Shown in pieces: positions 1 through 8,150 of a stretch of 64,000 nt of DNA. The notes below the pieces were generated by a model. That model saw only the letters and a list, made by a program, of their open reading frames with translations. It was not told the origin of the DNA and did not search any database. Origin of the DNA: JAHEDH01 sp963753285 (lineage in GTDB: Bacteria > Actinomycetota > Acidimicrobiia > Spongiisociales > ZC4RG35); contig CAVWBT010000010.1 in NCBI GenBank assembly GCA_963753285.1, forward strand, positions 370,134 through 434,133. The letters are read 5' to 3'. The number at the start of each line of letters is the position of its first letter. Position 1 is the stretch's first letter. The translations under genes were made by a program, and so were the position numbers.

Positions 1-1153
1 AGTCGATGGACGGTGCCCTGACCGTCAAGGCCCTCGGGCGCGAGAAGAAGAGACCGAGCGATTCACCGGAGCATCGGAGAGCCTGCGTGACCAGCTGATC
101 CACGTCGCCCGGCAGTTCACGTTCTACGACGCCATCCAGGACACGATCCCGGCGCTGACCACCGTCCTCATTTTGATGCTCGGTGTGATCAGAGTCGATG
201 CCGGCGCGGTCACGGCGGGCGACCTCGTCACGATCACCTATTTGCTGTCGCTCATCGCGTTCCCGCTTCGCCTGATCGGATTCGTGCTGTGGGAGATGTC
301 CGGCAGCCTCGCCGCTCTCGGCCGGGTCGATCGGGTGCTGGAGATCACCGACGAGGTGTCGTATGGCGAAGCGGTTGCGTCCACCGAGGCAACCGGCGCC
401 CGGGTCGAGTCGAGCGGAGTCTCGTTCTCGTACGAAGGCGGAGAACTGGTGCTCGAGGATGTCCAATTCGACATCCCTGCCGGGAAGACCGTCGCCGTCG
501 TCGGGCCCACCGGATCCGGGAAGTCGACGCTGGTCACCCTGCTCGCGCGGCTGTGGGACCCCAGCAGCGGGGTCGTCCGTCTCGATGGCCGTGACCTCCG
601 CGACTTCGCCAGATCGGCGCTGCCAGGCGAAGTGGCGTTCGTCGGACAGGACGTGTTCCTCTTCGACGACACGGTCACCGGCAACATCGCGTTCGGTATC
701 GACGTGCTGCAGGATGAAGTCGAAGCCGCCGCCCGGCTCGCCGGTGCCCACCAGTTCATCCTCGAACTCCCCGAGGGATACGACACGCAGCTGGGGGAGC
801 GCGGAACCACTCTGTCGGGCGGCCAGCGGCAGCGAATCGCGCTCGCCCGGGCGCTTGCCCGCAGACCCCGCCTGCTGATCCTCGACGATGCAACGTCCGC
901 GGTCGACCCGTCGGTGGAGACCGAGATCCTCGCCGGATTGAAACGGTCCGAGCTCCCGTCGACGGTCATCGTCGTGGCGTACCGGCAATCCTCGATTGCG
1001 CTTGCCGACGAGGTGGTCTTCGTCGAGGACGGACGGATCGCCGCTCACGGAACGCATCGGGAGCTGCTGTCGTATCCCGGATACGCCCGGCTGCTCCAGG
1101 CCTACGAACGAGATGCAGCCGAGCGTTCCGCCGTCGAGGCCTCCGATGAGTGA
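1..1153 (+). CDS. ABC exporter subunit 1 (TM-NBD half-transporter), 5' end outside window, frameshift near base 48
   Basis: C-terminal part of a fused membrane-ATPase ABC exporter half. The frame read from base 173 to the stop gives the last transmembrane segments and a full nucleotide-binding domain: Walker A GPTGSGKST, signature LSGGQRQR, Walker B LLILDDATSAVD. Two catalytic positions are degenerate: Asp replaces the Walker B glutamate, and the H-loop reads VAYRQSS with Tyr instead of His. This is typical of the non-hydrolysing half of heterodimeric exporters (family knowledge). The family sequence SMDGALTVKALGRE is read in frame 3 (bases 3-44), but continuity (EETERFTGASESL) is in frame 2. 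One base therefore seems missing near 45-52, probably a sequencing error. It overlaps the next gene by 8 bases. The substrate cannot be told. Confidence 0.85.
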   Translation, partial: VDGRCPDRQGPRAREEETERFTGASESLRDQLIHVARQFTFYDAIQDTIPALTTVLILMLGVIRVDAGAVTAGDLVTITYLLSLIAFPLRLIGFVLWEMSGSLAALGRVDRVLEITDEVSYGEAVASTEATGARVESSGVSFSYEGGELVLEDVQFDIPAGKTVAVVGPTGSGKSTLVTLLARLWDPSSGVVRLDGRDLRDFARSALPGEVAFVGQDVFLFDDTVTGNIAFGIDVLQDEVEAAARLAGAHQFILELPEGYDTQLGERGTTLSGGQRQRIALARALARRPRLLILDDATSAVDPSVETEILAGLKRSELPSTVIVVAYRQSSIALADEVVFVEDGRIAAHGTHRELLSYPGYARLLQAYERDAAERSAVEASDE

Positions 1154-2907
1154 AGCACTGACCACCCGCAAGGCCCTCGGGCGGCTGCTCACGATCCCCT
1201 CGGTGCGGAAGGGACTGTGGCTCACGCTCGTGCTGGCGTTCCTGGGCACTGCGCTGAACGTCGCCATCCCGATCATCGTGCAACAGACGGTCGACAACGA
1301 GATCGTCGCAACCGGCGGTCCGGACATCTCGGGCACGCTCACCCAGGGGTTGATCGCCATGGTGTTCATGATCGGCGCCGGGTTCGCCCGCCGGTACTCG
1401 ACGCTGCGGCTCCAGGCGACCGCGGCCCGAGGGCTGTCCGATCTCCGGGTTCAGGTGTTCGGACACCTCCACCGCATGTCGGCGCTCCACGTCCAGTCCG
1501 AGCGTCGCGGGTCACTGGTCGCCCGTGTCACCAGCGACATCTATCGCATCCAGGAGTTCATGGGCTGGGGCGGTATGGGCATGGTCATCGGCATCTCACA
1601 GCTCACGTTGACGGTGATCGCCATGCTCGTCTACCAATGGCAACTGGCGCTGCTCGTGGTCGCCGGAGTCACCGTCTACGGCGCTGCGCTGTTCTGGTTC
1701 CAGCGGATTCTCGGCCGAGCCCACGACAGGGTCAGAGAGCGCGTCGCCGATTCGATGAGCGCGTTGGGTGAATCGATCACCGGTCTCCCGGTCGTGCGGG
1801 CGTACGGCGCCGAGCTGATCACCTCTCGGCGGGTTCGGGCCGCAGTCGATAGGCAGTTCGATGCCGAGTTCCGCACCTACACCCTCGGCTCCGCCCTCTT
1901 CAGCTCGGCCGAGATCTTCGCCGGATCGCTGACCGCCGGCGTGATCGGAGTCGGTGTTCTGCTGGGTACCGACAACGGCGTCACCACCGGCACACTTCTC
2001 GCCTTCATCTTCTTGGTCAACCTCCTGGTCCAGCCCGTGCAGACCCTCGTCGAAACCCTCGATTCCGCTCAGGCCGCGGCGTCCGGCATGCGGCGGGTCA
2101 TCGGCGTGCTCGACACGCCGGTCGATCTCGCCGACCCACCGAACGGTCGATCGCTTCCCGACCGTCAGCTGGACGTCGTCGTCTCCGGGCTCCGGTTCCG
2201 GTATCCGACCGGAGGTGACGTCCTCACGGACGTGGCCGTCGAGATCCCGCCGGGGAGCCGGGTCGCGGTCGTCGGCGAAACGGGATCGGGCAAGACGACG
2301 TTTGCCAAGCTGGTCGTCCGGTTGTTGGATGCAACCGAAGGCTCGATCGAGATCGGCGGGGTTCCGGTGGACGAGGTCTCGTTCTCATCACTCCGCTCGA
2401 GGGTGGCCTATGTCCCGCAGGAGGGCTTCTTGTTCGACACGACGGTCGCCGGGAACGTTCGCTACGGACGACCGGACGTGGACGACGCCGGGATCGCCAA
2501 GGCGTTCGACGACCTCGGCCTCGGTCAGTGGATCGGTTCACTGCCGAAGGGGTTGGACACCGAAGTGGGGGAGCGGGGATCGCAGCTGTCTGCCGGCGAG
2601 CGTCAGCTGGTGGCACTCACACGCGCGTGGCTTTCGCAGCCGGATCTGCTGGTGTTGGACGAGGCGACCTCAGCAGTCGATCCTGCTCTGGAGGTTTCAC
2701 TTCGTCGGGCGATCGATCGGCTCATCGCCGGACGGACGTCGATCACGATCGCCCACCGGCTGTCGACGGCGGAGGCTTCAGACTTCGTGCTCGTCTTCGA
2801 CAACGGGCGTCTTGTGGAACGCGGGAACCATGCCGATCTGTTCGACGCTCGGTGGCGTCTACGCCGGCCTCCATCGGGACTGGGCCGCCGGCACGGCGCT
2901 CCTTTGA
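1146..2907 (+). CDS. ABC exporter subunit 2 (TM-NBD half-transporter), frameshift near 2850
   Basis: Partner half-transporter, about 586 residues, start ATG overlapping the stop of subunit 1. The N-terminal half is a six-helix exporter membrane domain. The ATPase has Walker A GETGSGKTT, a variant signature LSAGERQL, Walker B LLVLDEATSAVD with the catalytic Glu, and H-loop IAHRLST. It thus supplies the intact Walker B and H-loop while subunit 1 supplies the canonical LSGGQ signature, the usual layout of one active and one degenerate site. The uncorrected frame runs on to 2948 through the downstream repeat, giving an unlikely C-terminus. One frame over, from about 2850, the protein ends in the expected GGVYAGLHRDWAAGTALL and stops at 2907. 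An extra base in GACGCTCGGTGG near 2850 is the likely cause. Confidence 0.85.
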
Positions 2908-2975
2908 ACGTTCCACGTTCCACGTTCCACGTTCCACGTTCCACGTGAGACGTGAGACGTGAGACGTGAGACGTG
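2908..2975. repeat. two abutting heptanucleotide arrays (ACGTTCC x5, ACGTGAG x4)
   Basis: Five perfect copies of ACGTTCC (2908-2942) run straight into four perfect copies of ACGTGAG (2943-2970) plus a partial copy. The array starts on the base after the exporter stop and ends at the -10 box of the trpS leader, so it occupies the -35 region. Both units share ACGT. Two more ACGTGAG-like copies lie at 4245-4258. Confidence 0.95.
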
Positions 2976-2988
2976 TAGCATTCCCGCC
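2976..2988 (+). promoter_or_regulatory. putative -10 box for a leaderless trpS leader transcript
   Basis: TAGCAT at 2976-2981 fits TAnnnT. Seven bases separate it from the leader-peptide ATG at 2989, and no Shine-Dalgarno sequence is present, so the transcript would start at or next to the ATG. The same geometry precedes other genes in the window. Confidence 0.45.
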
Positions 2989-3024
2989 ATGACTGGAACA
3001 GAGCGGTGGTGGCGTCGGGACTGA
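2989..3024 (+). CDS. trpS leader peptide with tandem Trp codons
   Basis: A short open frame encoding MTGTERWWRRD, 11 residues, with two adjacent TGG codons at 3007-3012 and a TGA at 3022-3024. It sits directly in front of an antiterminator/terminator pair and trpS. Two of eleven residues being Trp, side by side, is the hallmark of a ribosome-sensed attenuator: ribosome stalling on Trp codons when charged tRNA-Trp is scarce would choose the RNA fold downstream. There is no Shine-Dalgarno sequence; the start appears leaderless. Function is inferred from codon content and position. Confidence 0.75.
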   Translation: MTGTERWWRRD

Positions 3025-3027
3025 CCT

Positions 3028-3078
3028 GACGTCAGCGCGTCCACACGCTCAACGTCGGGCCCGCGCCCGACGTTTTTT
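3028..3078 (+). promoter_or_regulatory. trpS transcription attenuator (antiterminator and intrinsic terminator)
   Basis: Two mutually exclusive hairpins can be drawn. The terminator pairs AACGTCGGGC (3051-3060) with GCCCGACGTT (3065-3074), a perfect 10-bp stem with loop CCGC followed by T residues to 3078. The antiterminator pairs GACGT (3028-3032) with ACGTC (3052-3056) and AGCG (3034-3037) with CGCT (3046-3049), so it takes the 5' strand of the terminator. A ribosome stalled on the Trp codons leaves 3028 onward free, allowing antitermination. A ribosome reaching the stop at 3022 would cover the antiterminator arm, so the terminator forms. Confidence 0.8.
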
Positions 3079-3093
3079 CGTAAGGAGCACTTC

Positions 3094-4071
3094 ATGACAA
3101 GAAAGCGGGTCTTCTCCGGTGTGCAGCCCACCGGAAACGTCCACATCGGAAATTACATCGGGGCGTTCCGCAACTGGGTCTCGATGCAGGACGAGTACGA
3201 CTGCATCTACAACGTGGTCGATCTGCACGCCATGACGACGCCCTACGACCCCGCCACCTTCAGATCCGAGCGGATCAACATGGCCCGGTCCGTGCTCGCC
3301 TCCGGTGTCGACGCGGAGCGCTCCTTGCTGTACTTCCAGTCCGACGTGCCACACCATGCCGAGCTGGCTTGGATCCTCTCGACCATCACCGGGATCGGCC
3401 AGCTCGAACGGATGACCCAGTACAAGGAGAAGTCCGACCGGGCCGGGCAGAACCTCGGTCTGCTGTCCTACCCGGTGCTCATGGCTGCCGACATCCTGCT
3501 CTACAAGGTGCACGCCGTGCCGGTCGGCGACGACCAGACCCAGCATCTCGAACTCACCAGGGATGTCGCCGAGCGGTTCAATCACCGGTTCGGCGACGTG
3601 TTCCCGATTCCGGAGCGGATCACGCCCGAGATCGGGGCCAGAGTCATGTCGCTCCAGGATCCGTTCTCGAAGATGTCGAAGTCCGATCCGAACGAGAAGT
3701 CGCGGATCCTGCTCGACGACTCGCCGGAAGTCATCCTCAAGAAGGTGAAGAGCGCCGTGACGGATTCCGATCGGTTCGTGCGCTACGACTGGGAGGAGAA
3801 GGCCGGCATTTCGAATCTCCTCGAACTCTTCTCGATCTTCTCCGGCCGGTCCATCGATTCGCTGGTCGACGAGTACCACGAGGCTGGGTACGGCACCTTC
3901 AAGATCGCCGCCGCGGAAGCGATCGCCGAGGGTCTGGCTCCGGTGCGTGAGCGGATGGCCTCGATCGAGGACGCCGACGTCATGGACATCATGACCGAGG
4001 GTGCTGCGGTTGCCAGGGAGAAGGCGGAGGAGGAGATGGTGTCGATCCGGGCCGCCGTCGGCCTCGGGTAG
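3094..4071 (+). CDS. trpS: tryptophanyl-tRNA synthetase
   Basis: Class Ic aminoacyl-tRNA synthetase that charges tRNA-Trp; 325 residues, the usual bacterial TrpRS length. The N-terminus reads RVFSGVQPTGNVHIGNYIGA, holding the ATP-binding HIGH-type motif as HIGN, and KMSKS is present near residue 195. VGDDQTQHLELTRD is the conserved TrpRS core. Start ATG has a strong AAGGAG seven bases upstream. The gene lies behind the Trp-codon leader and attenuator, so it is likely induced when charged tRNA-Trp is low. Its last codons and stop are copied in the tandem repeat just downstream. Confidence 0.97.
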   Translation: MTRKRVFSGVQPTGNVHIGNYIGAFRNWVSMQDEYDCIYNVVDLHAMTTPYDPATFRSERINMARSVLASGVDAERSLLYFQSDVPHHAELAWILSTITGIGQLERMTQYKEKSDRAGQNLGLLSYPVLMAADILLYKVHAVPVGDDQTQHLELTRDVAERFNHRFGDVFPIPERITPEIGARVMSLQDPFSKMSKSDPNEKSRILLDDSPEVILKKVKSAVTDSDRFVRYDWEEKAGISNLLELFSIFSGRSIDSLVDEYHEAGYGTFKIAAAEAIAEGLAPVRERMASIEDADVMDIMTEGAAVAREKAEEEMVSIRAAVGLG

Positions 4072-4175
4072 TCGAATCGGAGGGTTTTGGGGCCGACGGC
4101 GCTCTGTCGGCCTCGGGTAGTCGAATCGGAGGGTTTGGGGCCGACGGCGCTCTGTCGGCCTCGGGTAGTCGACTC
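4057..4175. repeat. 48/49-bp tandem repeat that includes the trpS tail
   Basis: Units begin at 4057, 4106 and 4154, each opening GTCGGCCTCGGGTAGTCGA; the first is 49 bp, the second 48 bp (one T fewer in a T run) and the third is partial. The first copy contains the final trpS codons and stop, so the 3' end of the gene has been tandemly copied into the spacer. Confidence 0.9.
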
Positions 4176-4263
4176 GGTCAGCGGCCCACGGCTCTCCGTC
4201 GGCCCTCGGATGGTCCGGTCGGTTCCGTCATCCTCGGCTTCGCTACGTGAGACGTGACGACAG

Positions 4264-5001
4264 TCACGAACCCACCAACTCCGGCGTGAACAACACCGCC
4301 AGGATGGCGACCAGATTGAACCCGGCGTGGATGAACACCGCCGGGCCGAGCCGCCCCCTCCGACGTGACGTGTTCGCCAGCACCGCGCCCACGATGAACA
4401 GTTGGGGGAGGGTGATGAGCGCCGCCAGGAGGAAGTTCTCCGTGGACAGGCCGATGATGTGGAACGACGAGAAGACCAGAGCAGAGCCGAACACGGCGAC
4501 TCGGAAGGTGCGTCGCTGCTCGAGCAGCTGGTACAGCACCCCGCGGAACATCAGCTCCTCGGTCACCGGGGCCACGAGGGCGACCAGCAGCACGAGGAGG
4601 ATCTGGGCAGCTGGGGACGCATCGGGCGTGATGGAGTCGGTGATCTCCTGGGCGGATCCCTCGAACTCGAGACGCTCGACGATCGGCACGACGAGCAGCG
4701 AGAGACCGATCTGCAGACCGGCGCCGAGGAACAGGAAGATGCCGTCGCTCGGCTCGATCTCCAGACCGATGCGTGTCAGTGTCGAGTTACGACGCCGTGT
4801 CACCGTCCATATTCCGAGGAGATGTCCGGCATTCTGGAACGCCAGCGACACGATGAGGAGGGTCAGCGGTTCGGCGTTGAATGCCAGTGCAGCGCCGATG
4901 AAGGCTCCCGCAAAGCCGCCCATGATCGTCCAGACGAAGTCGGACGGCCGCCACTCGGGTGCAAGCGGATACGAGGGTCGCGCTGAGGTCGCCGATTGCA
5001 T
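4264..5001 (-). CDS. CPBP-family intramembrane metalloprotease-like protein
   Basis: Multi-pass membrane protein of about 245 residues with the CPBP (Abi/CAAX prenyl protease-like) motifs: EELMFRG, FSSFHI and HAGFN near the C-terminus, which in the family supply Glu and His residues of the membrane-embedded active site. Hydrophobic segments are spread through the protein. Start is ATG at 5001, with an in-frame GTG three bases upstream as an alternative. It is transcribed divergently from guaB3. Substrate and role are unknown; family members process peptides or protect against bacteriocins. Confidence 0.8.
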   Translation of the reverse strand: MQSATSARPSYPLAPEWRPSDFVWTIMGGFAGAFIGAALAFNAEPLTLLIVSLAFQNAGHLLGIWTVTRRRNSTLTRIGLEIEPSDGIFLFLGAGLQIGLSLLVVPIVERLEFEGSAQEITDSITPDASPAAQILLVLLVALVAPVTEELMFRGVLYQLLEQRRTFRVAVFGSALVFSSFHIIGLSTENFLLAALITLPQLFIVGAVLANTSRRRGRLGPAVFIHAGFNLVAILAVLFTPELVGS

Positions 5002-5293
5002 CACGACAGCCTATGACGGTCGTGAGCCTGGGCTGACATCGGGCGTCAGAGGATCACGCGCGTTCGGGATGCGTGTCTTCTGCTCCGGCCCTGGAGCGCC
5101 TCCGCAGAGCGCGCTGCCTCAGCGAGGAGGAGACGCTTCGGCCGCCAGGCCGGAAGACACGCAGCGGGGCGCAGCGAGCCAGCAGCCGACCGGCGGAAGC
5201 CAATAGCTCCGCAAATCGCGATCTCGTCGGTCCGGCGGCAGAGTGGTAGCCTCGGCGCTTCGGAATTACACCTGTGTGAGGCGGAGGATCACG
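5002..5293. other. intergenic gap between divergent genes
   Basis: No gene is seen in this stretch of nearly 300 bases. It must carry the divergent promoters for the CPBP gene (minus) and guaB3 (plus). The only clear signal is GGAGG at 5283-5287, the guaB3 ribosome binding site. Confidence 0.5.
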
Positions 5294-6452
5294 GTGGAGA
5301 TCTCAATCGGCATCGGCAAGGCCGGGCGACAGGCCTTTGGATTCGACGACATCGCGATCGTCCCCAGCAGACGGACCCGCGACCCCGACGACATCGACAT
5401 CAGCTGGCAGCTCGATGCCTTCAGTTTCGATCTCCCGATGCTCGGATCGGCGATGGACGGTGCGCTCAGCCCGGCGACCGCGATCTCGATCGGTCGCCTC
5501 GGTGGTCTCGGGGTGCTCAACCTCGAAGGCCTCTGGACGCGATACGAGGACCCGCAGCCCTATTTCGACGAGATCGCCGAGCTAGACAACGAGAAGGCGA
5601 CGAAGCGGATGCAGGAGATCTATCTCCAGCCGATCAACCCCGATCTCGTCGGTCAGCGCGTCTCGGACATGAAGGCCGCCGGGATCGTCACTGCCGCCAG
5701 CCTCACGCCTCAACGTGTCGAAGAGCTGTCGCCGTATGCGCTCTCGGCAGGTCTCGACATCCTCGTCATCCAGGGCACCGTCGTCTCCGCCGAGCACGTC
5801 TCGACCAGGGGTGGCGTGCTCAATCTCAAGGAGTTCATCGCCAATTGTGAGGTTCCGGTCATCGTCGGTGGCTGCGCTTCGTACTCCACGGCCCTCCATC
5901 TGATGCGCACCGGCGCGGTCGGTGTCCTCGTGGGCGTCGGGCCGGGCGCCGCCTGTACGACCCGCGGCGTGCTCGGTGTGGGCGTGCCGCAGGCGACGGC
6001 GATCGCCGATGCCGCTGGTGCCAGGATCCGGTATCTCGACGAAACGGGTCGCTACGTGCACGTCATCGCCGACGGCGGGATGCGCAAGGGTGGAGACGTC
6101 GCCAAGGCGATCGCCTGCGGCGCCGATGCCGTGATGATCGGTTCCCCGCTCGCGTCGGCCGAAGAGGCCCCCGGGAAGGGATATCACTGGGGCATGGCCA
6201 CGTTCCATCCCGATCTCCACGCGCGGAGCCCGGGTTCGGGTCGGCAACCTCGGATCGCTCGAAGAGATCCTGGTCGGTCCGGCCGACGAGAACGACGGGC
6301 GCAAGAACCTGTTCGGGGCACTGCGGGTCTCGATGGCGACCACCGGTTACTCGGACATCAAGGAGTTTCAGAAAGCCGAAGTGATGATCGCGCCCAGTCT
6401 CCAAACAGAGGGCAAAGCCCTCCAGCGGAGCCAAGGCGTGGGGATGGGATGA
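5294..6452 (+). CDS. guaB3: GuaB3-type IMP dehydrogenase family protein, single-base frameshift near 6221
   Basis: IMP dehydrogenase/GMP reductase TIM-barrel protein of the short actinobacterial GuaB3 type, about 385 residues once corrected, without CBS domains. Start GTG at 5294 lies seven bases after GGAGG. Visible are GFDDIAIVPSRRTRD, the catalytic-loop stretch GPGAACTTRGVLGVGVPQ and HVIADGGMRKGGDV. The frame is lost at DLHARSPG. Removing one G near 6221 restores RGARVRVGNLGSLEEILVG and the family C-terminus ALQRSQGVGMG, ending at a TGA that overlaps the guaA ATG (ATGA). Uncorrected, the first frame reads through as a false guaB-guaA fusion. A sequencing indel is likelier than decay. Confidence 0.85.
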
Positions 6453-7990
6453 CCACCGACTTCGACCAGATCCTCGTCGTCGACCTCGGTGCCCAGTACG
6501 CCCAGCTGATCGCCCGCCGGGTGCGAGAAGCCAACGTCTACTCGGAGATCGTCCCGCGAACCATCACCGCCGCCGAGGTGTCCGCTCGCACGCCGACAGG
6601 GATCATCCTGTCCGGCGGGCCCGACTCCGTCTACGCCGCCGACGCCTACCGGATCGACCCCGGGATCCTCGACCTCGGAATCCCGGTGCTCGGCATCTGC
6701 TACGGCCACCAGTTGATCGCCGACCTTCTGGGCGGCGAGGTCGCGAACACCGGGCTCGGAGAGTTCGGCAAGGCCGAAATGGACGTGTCGTCGGAAGAAT
6801 GTGTGCTCTTCAGTGAGCTTCCGCTCAGCCAGACCGTCTGGATGAGCCATCGTGACTCGGTGGCGCGGGTCCCGGACGGCTTCGTGGCGACCGCCTCCAC
6901 GCCGAATGCCTCCGTCGCCGCCATGGAGAACCCCCAACGGGGCATCTACGGCGTCCAGTTCCACCCCGAGGTCGTCCACACGGAACGAGGCATGGACGTC
7001 CTCAAGCGGTTCCTGTACGACGCGTGCGATGCCCTGCCGAACTGGACTGGGCACTCGATCATCGAGAATGCGGTCGCGTCGATCCGTTCCCAGGTCGGCG
7101 ATGAGCGCATCATCTGCGGGCTGTCGGGTGGTGTGGACTCCTCGGTCGCCGCTGCGCTCGTCCACGAGGCCGTCGGCGATCAGCTGACGTGCATCTTCGT
7201 CGACCACGGACTCCTGCGGAAGGGCGAGGCCGAACAGGTCGTCGACACCTTCCGTGACCACTTCAAGATCGATCTGGTCCACGTCGATGCAGCCGATCGA
7301 TTCATCGATCTGCTCGCCGGGGTCACCGACCCCGAAGAGAAGCGCAAGATCATCGGCGAGACATTCATCAGGGTGTTCGAGGACGCGGCTGCCGAGCTGT
7401 CCGACGCCAGATTCCTGGTGCAGGGCACGCTGTATCCCGACGTCATCGAGTCCGGAACCGGATCCGCGGCGAAGATCAAGAGCCATCACAACGTCGGCGG
7501 GCTCCCCGACGACATGACCTTCGAGCTGGTCGAACCACTGCGCGACCTGTTCAAGGACGAGGTCAGGGCGGTCGGGGCCGAGCTCGGGCTGCCCGAGGAC
7601 ATCGTCTGGCGCCAGCCGTTCCCCGGGCCCGGACTCGCAGTGCGGATCATCGGTGACATCACCCGGGAGCGACTCGAGATCCTGCGGGAGGCCGACGCCG
7701 TCGTCACCGAGGAGATTCGCCGTGCCGGGCTGGAACGCGAGATCTGGCAGGCATTCGGCGTACTGCCGGCGATTCGCTCGGTCGGAGTCCAGGGTGACGG
7801 TCGGACGTACGCGCACCCGCTGATCGTGCGGGCGGTGACCAGCGAGGACGCCATGACCGCCGACTGGGCCCGTCTGCCCTATGAACTGTTGGAGAAGATC
7901 TCCAACCGGGTCATCAACGAGGTCGACGGCATCAACCGGGTCGCCTACGACATCTCCTCCAAGCCCCCCGCCACCATCGAGTGGGAATAG
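6449..7990 (+). CDS. guaA: GMP synthase (glutamine-hydrolysing)
   Basis: Converts XMP, ATP and glutamine to GMP, the last step of guanine nucleotide synthesis; 513 residues, full length. The N-terminal class I amidotransferase domain has LGICYGHQL (nucleophile Cys) and GVQFHPEV (His-Glu). The ATP pyrophosphatase domain opens with the P-loop LSGGVDSSVAAAL. The C-terminal dimerisation domain has RQPFPGPGLAVRI and ends in the family signature SSKPPATIEWE. Start ATG overlaps the guaB3 stop by ATGA, so the two are translationally coupled. Confidence 0.97.
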   Translation: MTTDFDQILVVDLGAQYAQLIARRVREANVYSEIVPRTITAAEVSARTPTGIILSGGPDSVYAADAYRIDPGILDLGIPVLGICYGHQLIADLLGGEVANTGLGEFGKAEMDVSSEECVLFSELPLSQTVWMSHRDSVARVPDGFVATASTPNASVAAMENPQRGIYGVQFHPEVVHTERGMDVLKRFLYDACDALPNWTGHSIIENAVASIRSQVGDERIICGLSGGVDSSVAAALVHEAVGDQLTCIFVDHGLLRKGEAEQVVDTFRDHFKIDLVHVDAADRFIDLLAGVTDPEEKRKIIGETFIRVFEDAAAELSDARFLVQGTLYPDVIESGTGSAAKIKSHHNVGGLPDDMTFELVEPLRDLFKDEVRAVGAELGLPEDIVWRQPFPGPGLAVRIIGDITRERLEILREADAVVTEEIRRAGLEREIWQAFGVLPAIRSVGVQGDGRTYAHPLIVRAVTSEDAMTADWARLPYELLEKISNRVINEVDGINRVAYDISSKPPATIEWE

Positions 7991-7992
7991 GC

Positions 7993-8022
7993 GCTTCACG
8001 CAACACGCTCCACGCTTCACGC
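7993..8022. repeat. degenerate heptanucleotide array (GCTTCAC type, 4 copies)
   Basis: GCTTCAC, GCAACAC, GCTCCAC, GCTTCAC: period exactly 7, two bases after the guaA stop. Confidence 0.8.
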
Positions 8023-8040
8023 CCGACTTGGGACCTGAGG

Positions 8041-8089
8041 TCTGTCATCTGTCATCTGTCATCTGTCATCTGTCATCTGTCATCTGTGA
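8041..8089. repeat. heptanucleotide array TCTGTCA x6 plus one variant
   Basis: Six perfect copies of TCTGTCA followed by TCTGTGA, between guaA and the CheA-like gene. The same unit recurs at 34214-34248. Confidence 0.95.
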
Positions 8090-8150
8090 ACCCTCTTCAG
8101 GTGGGCTAGTCACCGTCCGATAGCTACGGTGTAGCTGAGAGGTGTGACCG

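Noticed and set aside
6215..6452. Programmed frameshift joining guaB3 and guaA
   Set aside because: No slippery heptamer was seen, the corrected guaB3 frame ends in a normal ATGA overlap, and similar single-base breaks occur in unrelated genes here.
6368..8020. Long open frame antisense to guaA
   Set aside because: High-G+C shadow of a clear gene on the other strand; no family features.
8041..8089. CRISPR-like array
   Set aside because: Units are 7 bp with no spacers; simple tandem repeat.
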